Source: CATOSD01 sp034422735
GTDB taxonomy: Bacteria; Chloroflexota; Dehalococcoidia; Lucifugimonadales; CATOSD01
Direction: 5' to 3'
NCBI GenBank assembly: GCA_034422735.1
Contig: DAOUJL010000039.1
Coordinates: 1-64,000, forward strand
Length of the DNA: 64,000 bases
The notes under the pieces are model-generated. The model worked only from the letters and a program-made list of their open reading frames with translations. It ran no database searches and was not told the DNA's origin. How positions within the stretch are numbered: position 1 is the first letter of the stretch; every line of letters starts with the position of its first letter. The position numbers and the translations under genes were made by a program. This document shows, in pieces, positions 51,632 to 59,229 of the stretch.

Positions 51632-51654
51632 AGGGCGGGTTTATCACCCGCCCT
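51632..51654. terminator. Terminator after the ACIII operon
   Basis: AGGGCGGGT and ACCCGCCCT form a 9-bp stem around a TTATC loop, with TTTT a few bases downstream. It sits between actE and the convergent J-domain gene. Confidence 0.7.
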
Positions 51655-52259
51655 CAGTTTTGCATCAAGGCGGAGAGTCTCTTCAGGACGTCCTGGACGG
51701 CAACGTCGGCTCTCCATTTCAGGTCGTAGATCAGACCGTCTCCATAGGACTCGACAGGCCAGAGGGCGAACGCGCCCACAACCGCAAGGACAACGGCGGC
51801 TACCAACAAAATCACGTTCCTGATTCGGGTGACGCGGCGGTGGGACCTGGCCCAGGCATCGAACCTCGCCTGCGAGAACGGCTGATCATACGTTTCTCGC
51901 GCTTTGGCACACTCCGCGCACGCACAACTGGAGGGATGACTCTGGACGTTCGCAGGACGCTGCGTCCGCAGGATATCCTCGACGTAGGCCGTGTAGAACT
52001 CCACTTCTGTATCGGTCAGGTGGTTGCTGTGTCGCGCGGCCACCGTGCGGCGGCTCTTCAGCTCTTCCTCGGAGCAGGCCATGAGAACCGCGCGGGCCAG
52101 GTTCCCTCTGACCATGGTATCGTGGCTCCCTCCCCTATCTGGGTGGTTGCGGAGCACGTAGGCCCGGTAGTGAGCGTCTACGGCGGCAAAGTCGGTGGGG
52201 CGACTGAGTCCGAGCAGCGCAAGAGCCGTAGTGACGGACATCGAGTCGCCTGGAGGCAT
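51654..52259 (-). CDS. J-domain membrane protein
   Basis: The N-terminal J domain (about residues 8-70) keeps the HPD motif (LRNHPDRGG), so it should stimulate an Hsp70 ATPase. A central Cys-rich patch (CACAEC) precedes one TM helix (about 148-170), after which the chain is likely external. ATG 52259 or ATG 52241 is possible. It follows the rpsI cluster on the same strand. 201 aa. Confidence 0.8.
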   Translation of the reverse strand: MPPGDSMSVTTALALLGLSRPTDFAAVDAHYRAYVLRNHPDRGGSHDTMVRGNLARAVLMACSEEELKSRRTVAARHSNHLTDTEVEFYTAYVEDILRTQRPANVQSHPSSCACAECAKARETYDQPFSQARFDAWARSHRRVTRIRNVILLVAAVVLAVVGAFALWPVESYGDGLIYDLKWRADVAVQDVLKRLSALMQN

Positions 52260-52271
52260 AGCTGTACCTGC

Positions 52272-52490
52272 CTACCTTCTCGAGCCGACGGCGATCCGGA
52301 TCCTCAAGGGACTCGCTAACCGCTGGCCGAGGCGTATGCCCACACGAGCGACGCTGCAGCTGAACACTACCTCGCCGCCGCCGCACTCCAGCGAGATGAC
52401 GCCGCGGGACGTGGATGCCTCGCGGACGACGACCTCTCGTCCGGGCGCCAGCCTGTTTTCGATGTCCAGCCCCAGCAGGTCGACCACCAT
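52272..52490 (-). CDS. Hypothetical protein (72 aa)
   Basis: The frame from ATG 52490, 26 nt after the rpsI stop, reads as a beta-rich basic protein (APGREVVVREAS, GGEVVFSCSVARVGIRLG). It has no strong Shine-Dalgarno. Its position between rpsI and the J-domain gene on the same strand supports it being expressed. No family recognised. Confidence 0.45.
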   Translation of the reverse strand: MVVDLLGLDIENRLAPGREVVVREASTSRGVISLECGGGEVVFSCSVARVGIRLGQRLASPLRIRIAVGSRR

Positions 52491-52516
52491 GCGCGGGCCA
52501 ACCCTGGGGCGGCCGG

Positions 52517-52915
52517 CTAGCGCTTGGTGTACTGCTGGGCCTTGCGAGCGCGCTTGAGGCCGTACTTCTTGCGCTCCTTCTCCCGCGCGTCGCGCGTGAG
52601 GAAGCCCGCCCTCTTGAGCGGCCGCCTCAGGTTCGGGTCCGCGACGGAGAGCGCCCTGGAGATGCCATGGCGCATCGCGCCCGCCTGGCTTACGATGCCG
52701 CCGCCCACCACCTTGGCCACCACGCGGAACTGGTTGCGCGTGCCGGTGACCTCGAAGGGCTGGGTGACAAGGCGCTGCCAGGAATTCCAGGGGAACGCCT
52801 CTTCCACGGGCTTGCCGTTCACGACGATGGGCCCCGGCTCCATGTAGACGCGGACGCGCGCGATGGAGGTCTTGCGCCTGCCGGTACCGTAGTAGTAGTT
52901 CTTCTGCTCGTTCAA
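52517..52915 (-). CDS. rpsI: Ribosomal protein uS9
   Basis: The TTG start at 52915 has GGAGG at 5 nt. YYYGTGRRKTSIARVRVY opens the protein, and the C-terminal KRAGFLTRDAREKERKKYGLKRARKAQQYTKR tail reaches the P-site, here cut to its standard KR end. 132 aa. It directly abuts rplM (TAGTTG), the usual pair. Confidence 0.97.
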   Translation of the reverse strand: MNEQKNYYYGTGRRKTSIARVRVYMEPGPIVVNGKPVEEAFPWNSWQRLVTQPFEVTGTRNQFRVVAKVVGGGIVSQAGAMRHGISRALSVADPNLRRPLKRAGFLTRDAREKERKKYGLKRARKAQQYTKR

Positions 52916-53365
52916 CTAGGCCTCCTTCGCCCCGTGGCCGACCCTCACCTGCGCCTCGTGCGGATGCTGATCGCCCGCGTATAGCTTCAGGCGGCCCAGC
53001 ATACGGCGCCCGAGCGCGTTCTTGGGAAGCATGCCCTTCACGGACTGCTGAATAACCCTGGTGGGTGACTTCTCGAGCACCTGCGACAGCGTGCGCTCCT
53101 TCAGGCCCCCGTGGTATCCGCTGTGGCGGTAGTACATCTTCTGTTCGAGCTTCCTGCCCGTCACACGCACCTTCTCCGCGTTGATGACGACCACGTAATC
53201 ACCCGTGTTGAGATGCGGCACGTAAATGGGCTTGTGCTTGCCCTGGAGCAGCGTGGCTATCTCCGAGGCCAGCCTGCCCAGCGTCTTGTCCTTCGCGTCG
53301 ATCACGTGCCATTCCGGGTTGAGGTCGGCGGCCCGCGTCGTGTGCGTCTTGCCACTTGTTGCCAT
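52916..53365 (-). CDS. rplM: Ribosomal protein uL13
   Basis: From ATG 53365 the core is WHVIDAKDKTLGRLASEIA, GDYVVVINAEKVRVTGRK, YYRHSGYHGGLKER, and MLPKNALGRRMLGRLKLYAG. An N-terminal extension of about 15 residues is present. 149 aa. It lies 17 nt downstream of truA. Confidence 0.97.
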   Translation of the reverse strand: MATSGKTHTTRAADLNPEWHVIDAKDKTLGRLASEIATLLQGKHKPIYVPHLNTGDYVVVINAEKVRVTGRKLEQKMYYRHSGYHGGLKERTLSQVLEKSPTRVIQQSVKGMLPKNALGRRMLGRLKLYAGDQHPHEAQVRVGHGAKEA

Positions 53366-53382
53366 TTCGTCTAACGACCCTT

Positions 53383-54189
53383 TCACAAAGCCTTCGTTTC
53401 GCGGCCTCCGGTGAGGCCGCCTTCCCGGTCCGGCTGCGCGGCCGGCGGAAAGTCTGCGTATTCTACTCTCATCAGGCACAGTCCGTGCGGCGGAAGTGAG
53501 GGAGCGCCTCCGCATCCTCGCTTCCCGTCCAGCAGTGCCGCGAAGCCCTCAATCGGAAGCTTGCCTCGCCCCACCTCAACCAGCGCGCCCGCCATTCTCC
53601 TCACCTGGTGCGGAAGGAAGGCGTTGGCCGAAACGTCGAACGTAATCAGCCTGCGCTTTCGCCGCACCTCCGCCTCGTACACCCGGCGAACGGTGCTCGC
53701 CCGCCTGTCCGGCAGCGGCCCCGCGAACCTGGCGAAGTCGTGCTCGCCGACCATCAGGGCCGCGGCCTCGCGCATCCGGTCCGTGTCCAGAGGCTGCCCA
53801 ACCAGGCAGGCGCACCGCCTGAGCAGCGGGGACCTCGTCCTCCGGTTCAGCACCGTGTACCTGTAGGACCGGCCCAGGGCGCCGCGACGAGGGTCGAAAT
53901 CCGGTCCCACGGGGTGGGCCTCCCTCACGGCGACGTCGAGCGCGAGATGGTGATTGAGCGCGTCTACGACGGTGCCCGGGGGCAGCGTCGAGCTCGTGTC
54001 GAACGCCACCACCTGTCCCAGGGCGTGGACGCCGGCGTCGGTTCTGCCCGCCGCCTTCACTCTCACCCGTTCGCCGGTTAGCTTGTGTATCGCCTCCTCT
54101 AGCGTCCCCTGCACGGTGGGGGCATTCGGTTGAAGCTGGAACCCATGATAGCCGGCACCGTCGTATTCTACGATTAGGGCCAGCCGCAT
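53383..54189 (-). CDS. truA: tRNA pseudouridine(38-40) synthase
   Basis: TruA isomerises uridines 38-40 of the anticodon arm. The catalytic Asp is in GRTDAGVHA. The N-terminus (LIVEYDGAGYHGFQ) and ANAFLPHQVRRMAGALVEVGRG are conserved. AGGAG precedes ATG 54189. The C-terminus is extended and basic. 268 aa. Confidence 0.95.
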   Translation of the reverse strand: MRLALIVEYDGAGYHGFQLQPNAPTVQGTLEEAIHKLTGERVRVKAAGRTDAGVHALGQVVAFDTSSTLPPGTVVDALNHHLALDVAVREAHPVGPDFDPRRGALGRSYRYTVLNRRTRSPLLRRCACLVGQPLDTDRMREAAALMVGEHDFARFAGPLPDRRASTVRRVYEAEVRRKRRLITFDVSANAFLPHQVRRMAGALVEVGRGKLPIEGFAALLDGKRGCGGAPSLPPHGLCLMRVEYADFPPAAQPDREGGLTGGRETKAL

Positions 54190-54206
54190 TCGGGAGGGAG
54201 ACTCCT

Positions 54207-54560
54207 CTAGGGAACCAGCTCGATAACGGCCATCTCCGCGGCGTCTCCCTTACGCTGGCCGAGCTTGACTATTCTGGTGTAGCCGCCGTTGCGCTCTTCG
54301 TACCGCGGCGCGAGCTCGTCGAACAGCTTGCGCACGACATTCTCGTCCGTCAGCAGCGCGAGCGCCTTGCGCCGGCTGTGCAGGGTACCCTTCTTGCCCA
54401 GCGTGATCGTCTTTTCGGCCATGCGCCGGATCTCTCGCGCCTTCGCGTCGGTGGTGCGAAGCGTCTCGAAGCGCAGCAGGTCCGTCACCTGGCCGCGCAA
54501 CATCAGCATGCGGTGCGCGGTGGGGCGGGACAGCTTTCTGCCCGCGATTCGGTGTCTCAT
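54207..54560 (-). CDS. rplQ: Ribosomal protein bL17
   Basis: MRHRIAGRKLSRPTAHRMLM is the family start. The body keeps TTDAKAREIRRMAEKTITL and the C-terminal GYTRIVKLGQRKGDAAEMAVIEL. GAGGAG precedes ATG 54560. 117 aa. It follows rpoA as in most alpha operons. Confidence 0.97.
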   Translation of the reverse strand: MRHRIAGRKLSRPTAHRMLMLRGQVTDLLRFETLRTTDAKAREIRRMAEKTITLGKKGTLHSRRKALALLTDENVVRKLFDELAPRYEERNGGYTRIVKLGQRKGDAAEMAVIELVP

Positions 54561-54572
54561 CTCAGGTTCTCC

Positions 54573-55832
54573 TCATTCAGCCTGGCTTACAGGCTCGGCC
54601 TCGGCCGGGGTGGCATCGGGATCGTCGGACGGAGCATCGCCGTTCGCCAGCGCCGCGGCGGGCTGGACTTCGACGGCCTCGGACTCGTCCGTCGGCTCGC
54701 CTTCGTCCTGGTCGCCTCCGTCATCGCCCTCGGAGACGTCGCCGTAGTAACCCTCCACCTCCTGTGGCATCAGGTCGCGGGTCATCATGCTCTCCATCAG
54801 CTCGGAGTAGGACTTCTCACCGAAGTTGCGAATCTCCAGCAGCTCATTCTTCGTCCGCTCCAGCACCTCGCCGACCACGTTCACGCCTGCGCGCTTGAGG
54901 CTGTTGAGGGTGCGGGAGGACAGATCGAGCTGTTCCACCGGGAACTGGTACTTCTCGGCGGGTATGGCCGGCACGCGCAGCTTGGCGGCGGTGGCGCTCT
55001 CCACGATCCTGTCGACGTTGGACAGCAGGAAGAACTGGTCCACCAGGATGCGGGAAGCCTCCTTCACGGCCTGCACCGGTGTCAGGCAGCCGTCGGTCCA
55101 CACTTCCAGGATCAGCCGCTCGAAGTTGGCGAAGCTCGCGCGTCTGCCGACACGTACCTTCTCTACGTGGTACTCGACCCTGGTGATGGGCGTGAACACC
55201 GCGTCCAGCGGCAGTTGGCCTATGTCGCGGCCCTCGCTGATGATGGCGGAGGTGTTACCCCTGCCGAGGTCGAGCAACACCTTCTCGCCCGGCGCGTCGG
55301 CCTCCTGCTGCTTTACCAGCACCGCCTCGGCGCCCTGGCCGGCGGGCACGTAGCCCTTGCCGCGCTGCACGTTGAACTCCACCGACAGCCTGGCCTCAGC
55401 CGAGTCGAGCGTCGCCAGGTGAAGCTCGGGGTTGACCACTTCGATGTCCGAGGGCGCCATTATGTCGGCGGCGCTGACCTCGCCTTCGCCGGCAACCTCG
55501 AGCCTGAGCTTGCCCTGGCGGTTGACGTCCGAGCGCAGCCGGATGCCCTTGACGTTCAGCAGAAACTCGAGCACCTCTTCCTTCACGTGGGGCATCCGGT
55601 CGTACTCGTGGACCACGCCCTCGATCTTCACCCAGGTGATTGCGGTGCCCTGCAGGGAGTTGTAGAGGGCGCGCCTCAGGGTGTTTCCCACGGTAACCCC
55701 GTGCCCCGGCTCCAGCGGTTCCATGACGAACTTGCCGTAGCGTTCCTCGGCGACCTCTACCTCAATCTTCGGGGCGTCTATTCTCTCTCCGTCTTCGTCC
55801 GCGGTCTCGATGGGGGGAAAGTCTAGCACCAT
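54573..55832 (-). CDS. rpoA: RNA polymerase alpha subunit with an acidic C-terminal extension
   Basis: ATG 55832 follows AGGAGAG. The N-terminal assembly domain runs to about residue 235 (GHGVTVGNTLRRALYNSLQG). The C-terminal DNA-binding domain is at about 275-345 (LDLSSRTLNSLKRAGVNVVGEVL and IRNFGEKSYSELME). After about residue 350 comes a tail of roughly 65 residues rich in Asp and Glu, not usual for alpha. The 419 aa exceed the typical 310-340. Confidence 0.96.
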   Translation of the reverse strand: MVLDFPPIETADEDGERIDAPKIEVEVAEERYGKFVMEPLEPGHGVTVGNTLRRALYNSLQGTAITWVKIEGVVHEYDRMPHVKEEVLEFLLNVKGIRLRSDVNRQGKLRLEVAGEGEVSAADIMAPSDIEVVNPELHLATLDSAEARLSVEFNVQRGKGYVPAGQGAEAVLVKQQEADAPGEKVLLDLGRGNTSAIISEGRDIGQLPLDAVFTPITRVEYHVEKVRVGRRASFANFERLILEVWTDGCLTPVQAVKEASRILVDQFFLLSNVDRIVESATAAKLRVPAIPAEKYQFPVEQLDLSSRTLNSLKRAGVNVVGEVLERTKNELLEIRNFGEKSYSELMESMMTRDLMPQEVEGYYGDVSEGDDGGDQDEGEPTDESEAVEVQPAAALANGDAPSDDPDATPAEAEPVSQAE

Positions 55833-55891
55833 ATGGGGTTCTCTCCTGTCCTGTCCTGTGGGATAGCTGGGTTGACGAATCGGAGGAGGAG

Positions 55892-56521
55892 CTACTTGGA
55901 GTAGAACTCGACGATGAGCCGGACGTCTATGCCGGTGTCGATCTCGGCGCTGTCGGGCAGACCCATGACCTCGCCGGTAAGCTTCCCGGTGTCCATCCTG
56001 AGCCAGGTGGGCACAGGGCGCTTGGGCAGCCCGTCGGTGAGCGTCTGGATGAACTCCGGCGTGGAGTCGCCCACGCGCTTCCACGAGACCACGTCGCCCT
56101 GCTTCACGAGGTACGAGGGAATGTCCATGCGCCCGCCGTTCACGAAGAAGTGGCCGTGGTTGACGAGCTGGCGGCCCTGGCGCCGCGAGTCGACGAACGC
56201 CAGCCTGTAGACCACGTTGTCGAGCCTGCGCTCCAGTATCTGGAGCAGGTTTTCGCCGGTCACACCGGGGCGTTCGCGCGCCATCTCGAAGTAGTTCCTG
56301 AACTGGCGCTCCAGGACGCCGTAAATGAACCGGGCCTTCTGCTTCTCCCTGAGCTGGAACGCCCAGTCCGAGGGCCTGCGCCTGCGCGGCGTCTGCGCTC
56401 CGGGCGGCCTTCTGCGGCGCTCGATGGCGCAGCGCGGCGTGTAGCAGCGGTCGCCCTTCAGAAACAGCTTCTCGCCAATCCGGCGGCACTGGCGGCAGAC
56501 CGGGTCTGTATATCTTGCCAT
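55892..56521 (-). CDS. rpsD: Ribosomal protein uS4
   Basis: The protein has the zinc form of the N-terminus (CRQC, then CYTPRC), the helical RPSDWAFQLREKQKARFIYG, and the S4 RNA-binding fold (LERRLDNVVYRLAF, GRQLVNHGHFFVNG). 209 aa. ATG 56521. Confidence 0.97.
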   Translation of the reverse strand: MARYTDPVCRQCRRIGEKLFLKGDRCYTPRCAIERRRRPPGAQTPRRRRPSDWAFQLREKQKARFIYGVLERQFRNYFEMARERPGVTGENLLQILERRLDNVVYRLAFVDSRRQGRQLVNHGHFFVNGGRMDIPSYLVKQGDVVSWKRVGDSTPEFIQTLTDGLPKRPVPTWLRMDTGKLTGEVMGLPDSAEIDTGIDVRLIVEFYSK

Positions 56522-56575
56522 GTCGTTCTGTGTTCCCCCGAATCCGGTTGGGTTTGATGTTTACGGAGTCTGTTT

Positions 56576-56640
56576 CGCCCTCACCCTTCGGCAGGCTCAG
56601 GGCAGGCTCTCCCTCCTCTCCCATCGAGGGAGAGGAGGGT
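56576..56640. repeat. Palindromic repeat, copy G (diverged)
   Basis: CCTCACCCTTCGGCAGGCTC leads into CTCTCCC...GGGAGAG-like arms (CCTCCTCTCCCATCGAGGGAGAGGAGG). It fills the rpsK-rpsD gap and belongs to the same broad repeat class. Confidence 0.6.
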
Positions 56641-56648
56641 TGCAGGAA

Positions 56649-57035
56649 TCAGACGCGGCGACGCTTTCTGGGCCGGCAGCCGTTGTGCGGGATAGGCGTG
56701 ACGTCGCGAATGCTGGTCACGAACAGTCCCGCCGCCTGCAGCGAGCGGATGGCCGCCTCGCGGCCCGCTCCCGGCCCTCTCACGTAGACCTCGATCTGGC
56801 GCAGCCCGTGCTCCATCCCCTTGCGGGCGGCGTCCTCGGCCGCGCGCTGGGCGGCGAAGGCGGTGGACTTGCGCGAGCCCTTGAAGCCCACGGTGCCGGC
56901 GCTTCCCCAGGCGATTACGTTGCCGCGCGGGTCGGTCAGCGTGATGATGGTGTTGTTGAACGTGGACTGGATGTACGCCCGGCCCACGGGGACCGACTTG
57001 CGTTCCCTGCGCCTAGTTCGCGCTCTTCTCGGCAT
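56649..57035 (-). CDS. rpsK: Ribosomal protein uS11
   Basis: RAYIQSTFNNTIITLTDPRGNVIAWGSAG and IRDVTPIPHNGCRPRKRRRV are diagnostic. 128 aa from ATG 57035. The gap to rpsM contains a REP-like repeat. Confidence 0.98.
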   Translation of the reverse strand: MPRRARTRRRERKSVPVGRAYIQSTFNNTIITLTDPRGNVIAWGSAGTVGFKGSRKSTAFAAQRAAEDAARKGMEHGLRQIEVYVRGPGAGREAAIRSLQAAGLFVTSIRDVTPIPHNGCRPRKRRRV

Positions 57036-57060
57036 GATTCGCTCTCTTTCGACTAGCTCG

Positions 57061-57103
57061 AGTCCCTTCCCCCTCGCAGGGGGAAGGTTAGGATGGGGGT
57101 GAC
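57061..57103. repeat. REP-like palindrome, copy H
   Basis: AGTCCCTTCCCCCTCGCAGGGGGAAGG is followed by TTAGGATGGGGGTGA. It is full length and lies between rpsM and rpsK. Confidence 0.75.
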
Positions 57104-57107
57104 CCCA

Positions 57108-57497
57108 CTACTTGCGCGTAACGCTGTGCCTGCGCCCGGCGACGGTACGCTTCGCGCCCCGCTTGGTCCTCGCGTTGGTCTTGGTGCGCTGGCCGCGCAC
57201 CGGCAGGCCGCGGCGGTGGCGCAAGCCGCGATAGCAGTTGATGTCGATGAGGCGGCGAATGTTCATGTTCACCTGGCGGCGAAGGTCGCCCTCTACCAGG
57301 TGCTCCTTATCGCCGTCCACAATCTCGCGTATGCGGTTGAGGTCGGCGTCCGAGAGGTCCCGCACGCGGGGGTTGTCCTCCAGGCCGGCCTGCGACACTA
57401 TCTCGGCCGCCCGCGTGGGGCCTATGCCGAATATGCTCCGCAGCGATATGGACACTCGCTTGTTGTCCGGTATGTTGACGCCAGAGATTATCGCCAT
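57108..57497 (-). CDS. rpsM: Ribosomal protein uS13
   Basis: GGAGGA precedes ATG 57497. IISGVNIPDNKRVSISLRSIFGIGPTRA, the helix-turn-helix region, and CYRGLRHRRGLPVRGQRTKTNARTKRG are typical. 129 aa. Confidence 0.98.
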   Translation of the reverse strand: MAIISGVNIPDNKRVSISLRSIFGIGPTRAAEIVSQAGLEDNPRVRDLSDADLNRIREIVDGDKEHLVEGDLRRQVNMNIRRLIDINCYRGLRHRRGLPVRGQRTKTNARTKRGAKRTVAGRRHSVTRK

Positions 57498-57510
57498 GTT
57501 CTTCCTCCTG

Positions 57511-57552
57511 CACCCCCGTCTTAACCTTCCCCCTGCGAGAGGGAAGGGACTT
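57511..57552. repeat. REP-like palindrome, copy I (inverted)
   Basis: It is the reverse orientation of the family: CACCCCCGTCTTAACC precedes TTCCCCCTGCGAGAGGGAA. It lies between rpmJ and rpsM. Confidence 0.75.
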
Positions 57553-57586
57553 TTGGTGCTTCCCCAAAGGGGGGAGATAACCGGGT

Positions 57587-57700
57587 CTAGCCCTGCCTCT
57601 GCTTGTGCTTGGCGTTCTCGCAGATAACGAGCACGCGCCCGCGCCTTCTGACTACCTTGCACTTGGCGCAACGCCTCTTGACCGATGCCGATACCTTCAT
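57587..57700 (-). CDS. rpmJ: Ribosomal protein bL36
   Basis: The 37-residue protein MKVSASVKRRCAKCKVVRRR... contains the zinc set CxxC...C...H (CAKC, CEN, H). ATG 57700 overlaps the map TGA by ATGA. In most bacteria infA precedes rpmJ here; it does not in this window. Confidence 0.97.
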   Translation of the reverse strand: MKVSASVKRRCAKCKVVRRRGRVLVICENAKHKQRQG

Positions 57701-58542
57701 TTGCGGTCTCCGCTCTGTGTGGCCTTCCGCTGGTCTTCGAGCCGGGTGAGCACCTCGGCGCCCTTCGCGGTGATGGCCACCGTGTCTTCGAAGTGGGCCG
57801 ACAGGCTGCCGTCGGCGGTCGCGACGGTCCAGCCGTCCGGTAGCACCTTCGTCTCCCAGCCTCCAATGTTAAGCATGGGCTCTATGGCCACGGCCATGCC
57901 CTTGCGCAGCAGGTAGCCCTTCCGCGGCGACCCGTAGTTGGGCACCTGCGGCTCCTCGTGCATGGCGCGGCCTATGCCGTGGCCGACGTACTGGCGCACC
58001 ACCGAGTATCCCAGGCCCTCCCCATAGGTTTGGATGGCGTGGGATATGTCGCCCACTCTCGCGCCGGCGCGCACCTGCTCGATGCCCCGCTCCAGGGCTT
58101 CGAGGGTGGCATCCATGAGGCGCTGGGCGTCCTCGGAGATTTCGCCCACGCCCATGGTGAAGGCGCTGTCGCCGTGGAATCCCTCAACTATCGCGCCCAC
58201 GTCCACGCTCAAAATGTCGCCTTCCCGGAGCGCCCTCTTTCCCGGTATGCCGTGAACGATCTCCTCGTTGATCGACGCGCATATCGTAGCGGGGAAGGGA
58301 CTCATTCCGTAGGGCGCGTAGCCCTTGAACGACGGGACCGCGCCCAGGCCGCGAATCGTCTCCTCGGCCACCCGGTCGAGCTCGCGGGTCGTCACGCCCG
58401 GGCGCACGGCATCGCGCACGCTGGCCTTGGCCTGGGCTACCACCCTGCCCGCCTGGCGCATCAACTCGATCTCCTTGTCGGACTTGATCGTTATTCCGCT
58501 CGGCCCCACTGCCTTCATCACCCTCGTTCTGGTCCGGTTCAC
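57697..58542 (-). CDS. map: Methionine aminopeptidase type I
   Basis: Map removes initiator Met. The GTG start 58542 has GAGG at 5 nt. Metal ligands are visible in LSVDVGAIVEGFHGDSAFTMG, GHGIGRAMHEEP, and IEPML...E. An N-terminal extension of about 16 residues precedes IKSDKEIELMRQAGRVV. 281 aa. 2 nt after adk. Confidence 0.96.
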   Translation of the reverse strand: MNRTRTRVMKAVGPSGITIKSDKEIELMRQAGRVVAQAKASVRDAVRPGVTTRELDRVAEETIRGLGAVPSFKGYAPYGMSPFPATICASINEEIVHGIPGKRALREGDILSVDVGAIVEGFHGDSAFTMGVGEISEDAQRLMDATLEALERGIEQVRAGARVGDISHAIQTYGEGLGYSVVRQYVGHGIGRAMHEEPQVPNYGSPRKGYLLRKGMAVAIEPMLNIGGWETKVLPDGWTVATADGSLSAHFEDTVAITAKGAEVLTRLEDQRKATQSGDRK

Positions 58543-58544
58543 GA

Positions 58545-59207
58545 CTACCTCGCCGGCGCGGTCCGGCGACGTCGCACCACATACATCAACCTGCTGGCCA
58601 CCTGTTCCATCGACCCTTCGCCGTCGATGTCCGCCAGGTTGCCCCGTTCGCGGTAGTAGGCCACCAGCGGCTCCGTCTGCTCCTGGTAAACCTCGATGCG
58701 CGTACTCACGGCCTCCGGCATGTCGTCCGGGCGGCGGAACAACTCACCGCCGCACTGGTCGCACTCCCCTTCCCGCGCGGGCGGCGAGAAGCTCTCATGG
58801 TACGGCGTCTGGCATCTGCGGCATAGCAGCCTGCCCGTGAGCCGGCGGGTCAACTCCTCGGTGGAGACATCCATGTACAGCACGGTGTCTATCGGCTCCG
58901 CTTCCCCGAGCCGGTCGTCGAGTGCCTGGGCTTGCGCCAGATTCCTGGGGAATCCGTCGAGCACGAACCCACGCCTGCGGTCCGGGTCGTCTATCCAGTC
59001 CATCACCATATCTATGGTGACGTCGTCCGGCACGAGCGCGCCGCGGTCCATGTACGAGCCGGCCAGCCGGCCCAGCTCGGTGCCGCGACTGCGGTGTTCG
59101 CGCAGCAGGTCGCCCGACGAAACGCGCGACACCGACAGCGCGTCGGCTACGCGCTGCGCCTGCGTTCCCTTGCCCGCTCCCGGCGGCCCCAGCAGAACTA
59201 CTCGCAC
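58545..59207 (-). CDS. adk: Adenylate kinase (zinc LID form)
   Basis: The P-loop is GPPGAGKGTQAQ, NMP-binding is SSGDLLREH, and the LID carries zinc pairs CRRC and CDQC. GFVLDGFPRNLAQAQAL is conserved. The GTG start at 59207 has GGAGG 10 nt upstream. 220 aa. It follows secY as usual. Confidence 0.97.
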   Translation of the reverse strand: MRVVLLGPPGAGKGTQAQRVADALSVSRVSSGDLLREHRSRGTELGRLAGSYMDRGALVPDDVTIDMVMDWIDDPDRRRGFVLDGFPRNLAQAQALDDRLGEAEPIDTVLYMDVSTEELTRRLTGRLLCRRCQTPYHESFSPPAREGECDQCGGELFRRPDDMPEAVSTRIEVYQEQTEPLVAYYRERGNLADIDGEGSMEQVASRLMYVVRRRRTAPAR

Positions 59208-59229
59208 TGTCCGGTTTGTCCTCCCACCC

